NCBI RefSeq assembly: GCF_029946515.1
Contig: NZ_JARZHH010000046.1
Coordinates: 1-64,000, forward strand
DNA: 64,000 nucleotides
Direction: 5' to 3'
Source: Polyangium sp. 6x1
Lineage (GTDB): Bacteria > Myxococcota_A > Polyangia > Polyangiales > Polyangiaceae
Program-made: the position numbers and the translations under genes
In this document: positions 18,583 through 27,216 of the stretch, one piece after another
Position numbering within the stretch: position 1 is the stretch's first letter
Layout: each line of letters starts with the position of its first letter
The notes under the pieces: model-generated
Told to the model about the DNA's origin: nothing
The model's database searches: none
The model's input: the letters and a program-made list of their open reading frames with translations, nothing else

Positions 18583-20195
18583 GTGGTCATCTCTTCATCG
18601 TGCACGGCGATCTCACGCTGCTCTCCTGTGACGCGTGGCTCGTGCCCTGCGACATCGACGCGGTGCCGTCGAGGAGCTGGACGCGCTCGTTCGGCCATCT
18701 CCAGGGCCGACTCTTCCGCTGGGCCGATCCGACGGAGGAATGGCGGAGCGGCAAGCAGCGCGTGCTGAAGGTGCTCCCATGGGAAGACCACCTGCCGCGC
18801 CCCTGGGTCGGCAACGTCGCGGCGGTCCCGAGCACCGAGGTGTCCTGGTTCGTCGCGGGCGCGGAAGAATTCATCGAGCGCGTGACGGACGACCTGCGCG
18901 AGCACGGCACCCCCCCACGAAATGGGCGGGCCAAGCACCTGCTCGCCCTGCCGGTCATCGGCACGCGGTACGGCGGAAAGCGCCACTGGACCGGCGACGT
19001 GGTGCGCGCGCTCGTCCCTGCCCTGCAGCGCCTGGCGGCCGCGAAGGACGTGGACATCGCCCTCGTGAGCAACGACGAGCTCACGTATGCGTCGGCGCAG
19101 GCGCAACGCGGGACGGACCCCTCGGCCTGGCCCGAGCTCGACGAGCACCTGTGGCGCACGGGGGAGCACCTCGCGCACGTCGCCGCGAATGGGGATCTCG
19201 TCCTCTTCGTCGGCGCGGGCGTCAGCAAGAATGCCGGTTTGCCGGACTGGGGTGGCCTGCTCCGGAATCTCGCGCGCAATGCCGGGCTGAGCGAGGACGA
19301 GCTCGGCGCCTTGAAGGAGCTCGGCCCGCTGGATCAAGCGCGCGCCATCGAGCTGCGCATGGAAAGCGTGCGGCCGCAGGCGAGCAAGCGCATCCTGGGG
19401 GAAAAAATCGCGGATGCATTCTCCCGCGTCCACGGGTATGCCTTGTCGCACGCGCTCCTCGCGGCGCTCCCCGTGCGAGAGGTCATCACGACGAACTACG
19501 ATACGCTGTTCGAGCGCGCCTCGAAGGCGGCCGGGATGGCGGTGTCGGTGCTCCCGCACGAGCCGCGATCCGGGGCGTCGCGATGGGTGCTCAAGATGCA
19601 CGGGTGCGTCACGGATCCCGACAACATCGTCCTGACCCGCGAGGATTACATGCGATACGACCTCCGCCGGCAAGCGCTCGCGGGGATCGTGCAGGCGCTG
19701 CTCCTGATGCGTCACATGCTGTTCATCGGCTTTTCCTTGCGCGACGACAATTTCCACCGGATCGCGGACGCCGTCCGGCGCGCGCGGGTCCCCGCGAAGC
19801 CGAACGCAAGCTCGCCGGTCGACCGCTTCGGTACGGCGCTGTCCTTGTTCTCGTCCCCGCTCGAGCAAAGCCTCTGGGGCAATGATCTCGAGTGGGTGAA
19901 CATGCAATCGACGCCTCCGCCGACCGGGCGAAGCGAGGAGAGCGACAAGGCGTGGGCCGACGCCGCGCGGCGGCTCGAGCTCTTCCTCGACAGCCTGCTC
20001 GCCCGGACGGGGACGACCGCGTACCTCTTGCACCCGCGCTTCGAGGGCGCATTGAGCGATCCCGAGCACGCGCTCGCCGACAAGCTGCAGCGATTCCTCG
20101 ACGAGGTCGATCGGGACCCGACCGTGAAGACGGCGCCGGCGTGGAAACAGCTGGAGGCGCTCCTGCACCGGCTCGGCTGGCCGCGGACCCCCTGA
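18579..20195 (+). CDS. macro-like/SIR2-like fusion protein, putative NAD-consuming effector
   Basis: 538 residues. The C-terminal part, from about residue 200, is a SIR2-family domain: 'VGAGVSKNAGLPDW' (210-223), 'TTNYDTLFE' (304-312) and 'KMHGCVTDP' with His341 as the presumed catalytic base. SIR2 domains of this bacterial type are NADases in several anti-phage systems. The first 185 residues resemble a macro domain: 'IVHGDLTLLSCDAWLVPCD' at the start and 'LPVIGTRYGGKRH...ALVPAL', which may bind ADP-ribose or a derived signal. That assignment is from pattern only. ATG 18579 overlaps the kinase stop by four bases and the phospholipase starts 12 bases after the stop. No signal peptide or membrane helix is seen. 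Confidence 0.82.
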   Translation: MSGHLFIVHGDLTLLSCDAWLVPCDIDAVPSRSWTRSFGHLQGRLFRWADPTEEWRSGKQRVLKVLPWEDHLPRPWVGNVAAVPSTEVSWFVAGAEEFIERVTDDLREHGTPPRNGRAKHLLALPVIGTRYGGKRHWTGDVVRALVPALQRLAAAKDVDIALVSNDELTYASAQAQRGTDPSAWPELDEHLWRTGEHLAHVAANGDLVLFVGAGVSKNAGLPDWGGLLRNLARNAGLSEDELGALKELGPLDQARAIELRMESVRPQASKRILGEKIADAFSRVHGYALSHALLAALPVREVITTNYDTLFERASKAAGMAVSVLPHEPRSGASRWVLKMHGCVTDPDNIVLTREDYMRYDLRRQALAGIVQALLLMRHMLFIGFSLRDDNFHRIADAVRRARVPAKPNASSPVDRFGTALSLFSSPLEQSLWGNDLEWVNMQSTPPPTGRSEESDKAWADAARRLELFLDSLLARTGTTAYLLHPRFEGALSDPEHALADKLQRFLDEVDRDPTVKTAPAWKQLEALLHRLGWPRTP

Positions 20196-20207
20196 CGAAA
20201 AGGATTC

Positions 20208-22472
20208 ATGACGGAAGCCTTCTGCCGATTCCTCGCCGCGCCTCCGTGGGTGCTCCGCGTCGTCTTCGATTTTTCGCGGCACCTGCTCCTCCTCGGGCCC
20301 CTGATCGTGGTCCTCGGGATGCTCTTTTACGATCTCGGGCGCGCGTTTGGCCTGCCGTACCTGTTCCGGGGGCAATCACGCAAGGCGCAGTTCGCCATCG
20401 GGCTCGCCATGGCCCTCCTCGCGAGCGAGATCTTTTATGTGAGCTACCTCGTCTCGCCCGACGAGCTCCATCGGTGCCGAGGGCAAGGCAACCCGTTCGA
20501 CGTCCTGAATTACCTCGGCGCGCTCTGGGGCGTGCTGATGGCGGTCGTCGTCGTTTCGCTCGCGCCTCACGTCTTCCGCAAGATGGGCAGCCGCGCGAGC
20601 GATTCGAGGCCGATCCTCTCGGATCTCGGGACCTCCGTGTACACGCTCCTCGGAGCGGAGAGCGGCGTCGTCTTGACGCTGGGGTTCATTTTTGGCGGAA
20701 CGAACGACGCGATCCTGGCGCGCGTCCAGAGCATCGGTGAGCGGATCCGCCCGTACATCCAATGGATCGGGAGCTGCCTTTCGCTGGAATGGAAAGCGGA
20801 CGCGCCGCCGGAGATGCTCCACGAGCACGTGTACGCGGCGGCGTTTTTCGCGCTGCTGGCCGCGATGTACGGCGTGGCGAGCTGCTTCCGGGCGAGGAAG
20901 ATCCCAGCGGCGGCCGGGCTTTGTGTGCTGCTCGCGCTCCTCGGCGCGATCGACGGCTTTTTCGTGTACTGGCTCGAAAAGTGGCATTCCTTGCTCCTCA
21001 TCGGCGCGGCCCTCCTGGCGCTCTACGTGCTCGGCCGGAACAGCTTCCGGGCCAGGTTCGCCGATTTGCTGGACGCCTATCGACACGTCGAGAAGGGACC
21101 TTGTCGGGACGGGTGCAAGGAGGCCGGGCACCTCGCGGCCTACGAGACGCGCGGCATGAACGGCTGGGGCCTTTTGCCGCGGCCCCTCGAGGAGTTCCGC
21201 TGGACGGCCCCGGACGGTCGGAAGCGGCCCCTCGTGCTGGTTTGCACGAGCGGCGGCGGGATCCGCGCGTCGGTCTGGACCGCGGCCGTCCTGCGCGAGC
21301 TCGAAAAACAGCTCGACGAGCCCCTGCGCCGAGAATTCCCTTATCACGTCCGCATGATCAGCGGCGCCTCCGGCGGGATGGTGGGCGCGGCGTACTGGGT
21401 GGCGACGCTCGAAGATCGGGAGGCCACGGCAGGTTCGTCCGACTATCACAAAGAAGCGACGGCCGCCGAGGGCGCGACGGCCGCCGAGGGTTCGGATTGG
21501 CTCGTGGCGAACGTGGCCAAGGAGTGCTTGTCGCGCGTGGCCGCGGCGCTCGTGTTCAGCGACGTGCCCGCGCGCGTCTGGGCGTGGGCGAAGCCCGCCG
21601 CGAACCGGGAGCTCTACGACCGCGGGACGGCGCTGGAGAATGCGTTCGTGGAGAACATGCCGTCCCTCGGCACGAAGCTCTCGCGGCTCGGGCCGGACGA
21701 GAGCGCCGGATGGCGCCCCTCGCTCGTATGGAGCCCGATGCTCGTCGAGGACGGCAAACGCCTGCTCGTCTCGAATCTTTGCCTCGACGCGCTGCTCGTC
21801 CAGCACGGGCCGTCGATCGGAGAGGAGGACCCGCGTTTCGTCTATTCCCGCTCCGGCTACGAGCTCGGGCGCCTCTTTCCGGTGGAATCGAGAGACACGC
21901 TCCGCCTCGTTACGGCGGCCCGGATGAGCGCGTCCTTCCCGTTCGTGTCCCCCGCCGCCGCCCTGCCGACCGTGCCCCGCAGGCGCGTCGTGGACGCCGG
22001 GTACTGGGACAACTACGGCGTGAACGTCGCGTGTGGTTGGCTGGACGAACTTCTCCGGACGAGCTGGCTCGAACAGAACGTGAGCGGCATCCTGCTCGTG
22101 CAGATCCGCGACGGCATCGAGCGGCCCGAGCCCGCGAATAACCATTTCGGCGACCGGATCGCGCGGGCCCTCGAAGGCCTCACCTCCCCCATTTCCGCCG
22201 TGCTCTCGGCGCGGGAGAGCGTGATGCGCTTCCGCAACGACGAGCAGGTGGAGGCCCTCGCCCGGCGGTTCCACCTCGACAAACGGTTCGGCGAGAGCTT
22301 CTTCCAGCAGGTGACGTTCGAATTCCCCGGCGACGCGGCCCTGAGCTGGTACCTGACGCCCGAGGAGCAGAAGAGCCTCGAAGACGAGGCGAAGGCGACG
22401 GTCGGCGCGAAGGCCCTCGCGCTCGGGGCGTGGTGGGACGAGCGGCGGAATGCGGCGTCACAGGCGGCGTGA
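20208..22472 (+). CDS. multi-pass membrane patatin-like phospholipase
   Basis: 754 residues. About seven hydrophobic segments lie in the first 280 residues (near 15-45, 62-84, 100-125, 144-166, 208-227, 232-255 and 258-278). A patatin-family lipase domain follows: oxyanion-hole GGGIR (349-353), nucleophile Ser388 in GASGG, and catalytic Asp596 in 'VVDAGYWDNYG', where the usual DGG/DGA is DAG. The Ser-Asp dyad is complete, so phospholipase or acylhydrolase activity is expected at the membrane. A small Ala/Glu/Gly insertion with a duplicated 'TAAEG' occurs near 425-432. It is the last gene of the kinase-SIR2 operon, and patatin phospholipases are known effectors in anti-phage systems such as CBASS. 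Confidence 0.85.
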   Translation: MTEAFCRFLAAPPWVLRVVFDFSRHLLLLGPLIVVLGMLFYDLGRAFGLPYLFRGQSRKAQFAIGLAMALLASEIFYVSYLVSPDELHRCRGQGNPFDVLNYLGALWGVLMAVVVVSLAPHVFRKMGSRASDSRPILSDLGTSVYTLLGAESGVVLTLGFIFGGTNDAILARVQSIGERIRPYIQWIGSCLSLEWKADAPPEMLHEHVYAAAFFALLAAMYGVASCFRARKIPAAAGLCVLLALLGAIDGFFVYWLEKWHSLLLIGAALLALYVLGRNSFRARFADLLDAYRHVEKGPCRDGCKEAGHLAAYETRGMNGWGLLPRPLEEFRWTAPDGRKRPLVLVCTSGGGIRASVWTAAVLRELEKQLDEPLRREFPYHVRMISGASGGMVGAAYWVATLEDREATAGSSDYHKEATAAEGATAAEGSDWLVANVAKECLSRVAAALVFSDVPARVWAWAKPAANRELYDRGTALENAFVENMPSLGTKLSRLGPDESAGWRPSLVWSPMLVEDGKRLLVSNLCLDALLVQHGPSIGEEDPRFVYSRSGYELGRLFPVESRDTLRLVTAARMSASFPFVSPAAALPTVPRRRVVDAGYWDNYGVNVACGWLDELLRTSWLEQNVSGILLVQIRDGIERPEPANNHFGDRIARALEGLTSPISAVLSARESVMRFRNDEQVEALARRFHLDKRFGESFFQQVTFEFPGDAALSWYLTPEEQKSLEDEAKATVGAKALALGAWWDERRNAASQAA

Positions 22473-22618
22473 GGTCGCAGGCTCCTCGTGAGCCGCACAG
22501 GGAGCGCGAGCTGGATCCGTGAAGACCGGTTCGGCTTCACGACGGGAGGCATCTGTTTGCGTGCCTACGTCGATTACCTGCTAGCCACGAAGGTCGCCTT
22601 CGGGATACGTTGGGGACG

Positions 22619-23536
22619 ATGGCGACCCTCGATGATCTTCTCGAGCGTCTTCGTATCGTGGCCGGCGCGGAGTTCGCTTTTGCACTGACACGTGAAGGTG
22701 CGCTCGTGACGCGGGACGCGCCCCGAGAGATGCCCGAGGTCGGGCGAAACAAGCTCGTGCGCTTGGCGGACGCCGTGGGCGATGCGCGTGGAGTCGCAGC
22801 GACGAGGTTGCCCCGCGGCGAGCTCGTTCCTTATGGCGGGCAGCAGCCGATCGATATCTGCCTCGCCGTGGCTGCATCGAGGCTCATCATTTGCCTTGCC
22901 ATGGCCTCCGCCGAGGGGCGCCCCGTCGCGCGCGCGGCGTTCGAGGCCGAGCTCGGCGTGATTGAAGCGCACCTCGCGCCGCGCGAGGCGCGGGGGGCCG
23001 GCCCCTCGATCGAGGTACGTGGGCCCGCTGTGCTCGGGCAGGAGTCGATCGCGGCGATCCGGCGCGATGAGCTCGTGCGCGACGCACCGCAGATCACGAT
23101 CGGGCCCGCCATGCTCGGGCAGGAATCGATCGCGGCGATCCGGCGCGATGAGCTCGTGCGTGACGCACCGCAGATCACGATCGGGCCCGCCATGCTCGGG
23201 CAGGAGTCGATCGCGGCGATCAGGCTCGACGAGCTCGTACGCGACGCGCCGCAGATCACGATCGGGCCCACGCCGACGCTCGGGCGGGAGACGCTCGCGG
23301 CGATCGAGATCGAGAGCGGCCGACACGATGCGCCGCACATCACGGTCGAGCCGGCGCGAAAGCTCGGCCGGGAGACCTTGGCTGCGATCGAGAAGGATAT
23401 CGTGGTATCGGGCCCTCCGGCCGTGCCGCCGCCCATTCCGGCGGCGATCCTGAGGCAAACATTGCCGTGGATCGACCCGGCGATCGCGGAGAAGTCGCGC
23501 GACGCGCGATCAGACACCCCCGAAGAGAAGACGTGA
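22619..23536 (+). CDS. roadblock/LC7-like protein with 27-residue tandem repeats
   Basis: 305 residues. The first 115 resemble the roadblock/LC7 fold ('LDDLLERLRIVAGAEFAFAL...GALVTRD'), small proteins that in myxobacteria often partner Ras-like GTPases. The rest is a tandem repeat built on 'GP(A)MLGQESIAAIRRDELVRDAPQITI'-type units of 27-28 residues. Copies start at codons 23021, 23102, 23183, 23264 (diverged, 28 residues) and 23348 (diverged). The first three are nearly identical at the DNA level. Function is unknown. ATG 22619 is preceded by TTGGGGA. It stands alone, 146 bp after the phospholipase, and converges with the HEAT-repeat gene. Confidence 0.65.
   Translation: MATLDDLLERLRIVAGAEFAFALTREGALVTRDAPREMPEVGRNKLVRLADAVGDARGVAATRLPRGELVPYGGQQPIDICLAVAASRLIICLAMASAEGRPVARAAFEAELGVIEAHLAPREARGAGPSIEVRGPAVLGQESIAAIRRDELVRDAPQITIGPAMLGQESIAAIRRDELVRDAPQITIGPAMLGQESIAAIRLDELVRDAPQITIGPTPTLGRETLAAIEIESGRHDAPHITVEPARKLGRETLAAIEKDIVVSGPPAVPPPIPAAILRQTLPWIDPAIAEKSRDARSDTPEEKT
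23021..23425 (+). repeat. 81-bp coding tandem repeat, five copies
   Basis: Exact 81-bp spacing between the first four copies (23021, 23102, 23183, 23264), then 84 bp to a diverged fifth at 23348. The period is a multiple of three, so the frame is kept. The first three copies differ at only a few bases, pointing to recent duplication. Confidence 0.9.
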
Positions 23537-23546
23537 GCGCCGCGCT

Positions 23547-25367
23547 TCATTGAGCACGCGATCGGAGCCGATAGGCGACCAGCTTGAAGGCGTTGGTGGC
23601 GAAGATCCGACGGGAATCCTTCGACGCCGCGGCCTCCTCCACCATTCGTTCGAGCGCTGCGGCGATGGCAACGTCTCCGTCCGGTGACTTGCGATCGATC
23701 ACCTGCACCGCGACGAACACGGCGGCGGCGTTCATCATCCCCGGCAGGAGCTCGACGAGCTTCGCCCGCACCTCGGGCCCGCCCAGCACGCCGACCATGT
23801 AGGCGCTCTTGATGGCGACGAACTGGCGAGCCTCCACGTGCGAGCTCGGATCCCTCAGCTTGCCGAACCAGCAATCGAGCGAGTCGCCGCACTCTTTCAA
23901 CAGATCGGTCGCGATCTTGTATTCCTTCTCGTAGCCCTTGCCGAGCGTGGAACGCTTGCCGTCGGGGCCCGCGATCCAGGATTTGTAGAGCTTGTCGACC
24001 TCGGGGACCTGCGAGGCCTTCATGGTCTTCATGGCGGTGAAGAGCGCCGCCGCGCGCACCGGCTCGACGTCGGCGTCCTCTCCCTTCGCGCCGATCGCCG
24101 TCTTCACGATCCAGGGTACGAGGCCCGGGTCGAGGACGAAGGTCATGGATTCGAGGAGCGATTCCCGCGCGCTCATGCCGGGCGGGATCGTCATCGAGAT
24201 CGGGGTCCTCTCGAAGACGCGCTGCACGGCTTCGAGGCTCGCCTTCGAAACGGGCAGCTTGAGGAGCTCGCGGGCGATGACGACCTTGTTCACGTCGTCG
24301 GCTTTCGCAAGGGCGTCGATCATGGGCTGCACGGCCTCTCTTCGGCCGATGCTGCCGAGGAGCAGGGCGGCGGGCGCGACGTAGGACGTCTTCGCCTGCT
24401 TGTTGGCCGCGTCGGGCACATCGCCCTCGTCGCCGGTGTTCGCCTTCAGATACTCGGTCTTCGCGTATTCCACGAGGTCGGCGCGTCCGCCCTGGAGGAG
24501 CTTGATCGTCGGCTCGATCGCGGGCTTGCCAATCTTGACGAGCCCGTAGATCGCGGTCGCCTGCGCGTCGGCTTTCACCGGCGATAGCAGAATTTTGATC
24601 AGGGGATCGACGGCGTTCGTGCTCCCGATCCGGCCGAGGATCTCGGAGCAGGTGATCTGCCAGTAGAGCTCGTCCTTCAGGACGTTGATGTCCTTGCGAT
24701 TGGCGAGCGGCCTGCCGATCATCGTGATGCACGGAGCCTCCCACGAGGGGTCCGTGAACACGAGCAGGGCGTCGTGGACGTCACGCGTGACGAGCGATGC
24801 CTTGGCGCTCGAGTGGCGCAGCTTCGTGAAGACCTCGAAGAGCGGCCCCGCCACACCCTTGGGCTTCATCTCCGCGACGGCGCGCGCCGCGGCGCGGACG
24901 TCCTCCTCGTTCTCGCTCGGCGTGTAGCCTTTCAGCGCCTCGATGAGGCACGGCGCGCCGCGCGGATCGCGGGCATCGGCGAGGACCCGGACGACCTTCG
25001 AGCGCATCGTCCCGTCGAGATCGCCACCCGCGCAAATCCGCGACATCGGCTCGATGATCACGTCGCGCAGCGGCTTGACGTTCGGGCCGTTCGGATCCTT
25101 GTCGTCCTTCGACATCGCGTCGTCGAAAAGCTGAACGAGGCGGTGCACGGCGAGGTCGCGCGCGGCCGGATCGGCGAGCTTCTCGGCCTGGACCCGCGGA
25201 TCATTGGCGCCGCTGTCGGGCGCGGCCGCAGCGGGAGGCGCGGCGACGGGCGGAGACGGGGCCGGAGGGGTGACCGGGGCCGAAGAGGCGCAGCCTGCCG
25301 CCGCGGCGAGCGCGCCGAGCAGCAAGGGAACGAACGTAGACGTGAGGCTCGTGGTTCGGCTCGGCAT
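23547..25367 (-). CDS. HEAT-repeat lipoprotein
   Basis: 606 residues, exported: 'MPSRTTSLTSTFVPLLLGALAAAAGC' is a signal peptide ending in lipobox AAGC, followed by a Pro/Ala-rich linker. The mature protein is a series of helical HEAT-type repeats such as 'DARDPRGAPCLIEALKGY', 'IGSTNAVDPLIKIL' and 'IGRREAVQPMIDALAK', likely a protein-binding scaffold in the periplasm or under the outer membrane. No enzyme motif is present. ATG 25367 is preferred to the upstream start at 25403, since it begins right before the signal peptide. It has no operon partner; CysS lies 81 bp upstream on the same strand. Confidence 0.75.
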   Translation of the reverse strand: MPSRTTSLTSTFVPLLLGALAAAAGCASSAPVTPPAPSPPVAAPPAAAAPDSGANDPRVQAEKLADPAARDLAVHRLVQLFDDAMSKDDKDPNGPNVKPLRDVIIEPMSRICAGGDLDGTMRSKVVRVLADARDPRGAPCLIEALKGYTPSENEEDVRAAARAVAEMKPKGVAGPLFEVFTKLRHSSAKASLVTRDVHDALLVFTDPSWEAPCITMIGRPLANRKDINVLKDELYWQITCSEILGRIGSTNAVDPLIKILLSPVKADAQATAIYGLVKIGKPAIEPTIKLLQGGRADLVEYAKTEYLKANTGDEGDVPDAANKQAKTSYVAPAALLLGSIGRREAVQPMIDALAKADDVNKVVIARELLKLPVSKASLEAVQRVFERTPISMTIPPGMSARESLLESMTFVLDPGLVPWIVKTAIGAKGEDADVEPVRAAALFTAMKTMKASQVPEVDKLYKSWIAGPDGKRSTLGKGYEKEYKIATDLLKECGDSLDCWFGKLRDPSSHVEARQFVAIKSAYMVGVLGGPEVRAKLVELLPGMMNAAAVFVAVQVIDRKSPDGDVAIAAALERMVEEAAASKDSRRIFATNAFKLVAYRLRSRAQ

Positions 25368-25448
25368 GCCGAGCAGACTAACGTGGGGGGCGCACGATGA
25401 CAATCGAGCCTGTCCGCCGCGCGCCGACGAGGTGAGCGCCGCACGTTT

Positions 25449-26891
25449 TCATCCCGATAGGGTCCACCGCGCCCCCTCGGGCCCGTCCTCGATTTCGATC
25501 CCCGCGGCCGCGAGCCCCGCGCGCAGCGCGTCGGCGCGCGCATAATCGCGCCCCGCGCGGTGCCGCGCCCGCTCCGCGAGGAGGAGGGCCATCACCCGAT
25601 CGAAGCGCTCCGCGTCCGGCGCGTCCCGCTCCTCGGGCAAGAGCCCGAGCACGCCCTCGCCGAGCGACGACACGAGCTCGAGCGCGTGGAGAATCGTGCC
25701 CTGCGGCACGGGCCCCGCGAGCGCCGCCTGGAGATCACGCGCCAGCACGAAGAGGGTCGCGAGGGCGGTGGGCGTGTCGAAATCGTCGTCCATGGCTGTC
25801 TCGAAGGCGGCACGCGCCGATGCAAGCCGCGCTTCGAGCGCCTCGGCATGGCCGGGAGGCCCTCCGCCCGCGCGCCGCGCGAGCTCGCGCCGGAGCTCCC
25901 GCAATCGACGGAGCCCCGAGGTCGCCGCGCACAACGTCTCCGGGGAAACCTCCGCCGTCGCCCGGTAATGGCTCTGCACGAAGAGAAACCGCAAGAGGAG
26001 CGGATCGTGCTTCGCGTAAAAGTCCTCGAGCGTGATGAAATTGCCCTTCGAGCGGGACATCTTTTCTCCGTTCACGGTCAACATGTTCCCGTGCATCCAG
26101 AGCCGCGCGAAGCGCCGGCCCGCGCCCTCGGCCTGGGCGATCTCCGCCTCGTGGTGCGGGAACTGGAGGTCGAGCCCGCCCGCGTGGATGTCGAAGCCCT
26201 CGCCGAGGTATTGCAAGCTCATCGCCGAGCATTCGAGGTGCCAGCCTGGAAACCCCTCGCCCCAGGGCGATCTCCAGCGCTGCACGTGGGACGGCTCGGC
26301 CTTCTTCCACAAGGCGAAATCCCGCGGGTCCGATTTGCTCCCCCGCACGAGATCCCGTGTCCCGATGGCCAGCTCGTCGATCACCCGCCGCGAGAGCTTT
26401 CCATACCCGGGAAACGCCGCGACCCGGAAGTACACCGACCCGTCCGCCACGTAGGCGAGGCCGCGCGCGAGGAGCTCTTCGACGAGCTCGATCTGCTGCG
26501 GGATGTGGCCGCTCGCGCGTGGCGTGACGTCCGGCCTCCGCACGTTGAGCCGGCCCATTTCGTCGAAGTACTTCCAGAAATACCGATCCGCGATCTCCAT
26601 CGGCTCCACGCGCTCGAGCGCCGCGCGCTCGGCGATACGATCACGGCCTTCGTCGAGCGCGTCCTCGGTGATATGTCCGACGTCGGTCACGTTCGACACG
26701 AATCGCACGTGGTGTCCGCGGTATTCGAGCCATCGCCGGACCACGTCGAACGCGACGGCGGTCTTCGCATTGCCGAGGTGCGCGTCGCCGTACACGGTGG
26801 GGCCGCACAGGTACATGCCGACGCGCTGCTCACCGCCCGGGAACGCTGCCTGTTTCTGTCGTGAGAGCGTATCGAAAATCTGGATCGCCAT
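25449..26891 (-). CDS. cysS: cysteinyl-tRNA synthetase
   Basis: Charges tRNA-Cys with cysteine. The 480-residue protein has the class I signatures: '[15 protein letters not shown]' (the HIGH-type motif HLGN, with the first zinc-ligand Cys), 'GWHLECSAM' and '[10 protein letters not shown]' supplying the other zinc ligands, and '[11 protein letters not shown]' as the KMSKS loop. The length matches the bacterial enzyme (E. coli 461). ATG 26891 is chosen because GGAGG precedes it by 6 bases, although the frame stays open upstream. A 325-bp gap separates it from the P450 gene, so it probably has its own promoter. Confidence 0.95.
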   Translation of the reverse strand: MAIQIFDTLSRQKQAAFPGGEQRVGMYLCGPTVYGDAHLGNAKTAVAFDVVRRWLEYRGHHVRFVSNVTDVGHITEDALDEGRDRIAERAALERVEPMEIADRYFWKYFDEMGRLNVRRPDVTPRASGHIPQQIELVEELLARGLAYVADGSVYFRVAAFPGYGKLSRRVIDELAIGTRDLVRGSKSDPRDFALWKKAEPSHVQRWRSPWGEGFPGWHLECSAMSLQYLGEGFDIHAGGLDLQFPHHEAEIAQAEGAGRRFARLWMHGNMLTVNGEKMSRSKGNFITLEDFYAKHDPLLLRFLFVQSHYRATAEVSPETLCAATSGLRRLRELRRELARRAGGGPPGHAEALEARLASARAAFETAMDDDFDTPTALATLFVLARDLQAALAGPVPQGTILHALELVSSLGEGVLGLLPEERDAPDAERFDRVMALLLAERARHRAGRDYARADALRAGLAAAGIEIEDGPEGARWTLSG

Positions 26892-27216
26892 GGAACATCC
26901 TCCTTGGTCGTCGACGTACGAAACCAAAGCGGAAGCGCCCCGCGCGACATACGACGAAATGGCCCGCATGCATGGCGCCTCATCGGCGCGCGTGCCTCGG
27001 CGTGCTGTCCTCGCGCGGCGCTCCCGCGGCCACGAAAGCGCAGAGGCGCGCCGGATCAACGGGCGAACGTATGCCCGACGCGGCGGCGCGCGCGTGCCTC
27101 TCGCAGGCCTCTTCTTTCAGGAACGCTTCTCAGCGACGACAACAGCGGCCGTCGCAACGGAGCGCGAGGGCAGCGTGGAGGTACGTTCGCCGAGAGGTTC
27201 GCATGAGGACTCTACC
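26892..27216. other. 325-bp gap upstream of cysS
   Basis: Apart from the cysS ribosome-binding site at its left edge, nothing recognisable was found: no T-box-like leader, repeat or clear hairpin. It should hold the cysS promoter and the end of the P450 transcript. Confidence 0.5.

Noticed and set aside
14686-22472. Assignment of the kinase-SIR2-patatin operon to Thoeris or CBASS.
   Set aside because: There is no TIR (ThsB) gene and no CD-NTase-type cyclase; only the effector types are shared.
25449-26891. MshC (mycothiol ligase) instead of cysteinyl-tRNA synthetase.
   Set aside because: The full-length C-terminal region and a canonical KMSRSKGN loop are present, and no mycothiol genes or actinobacterial context are seen.
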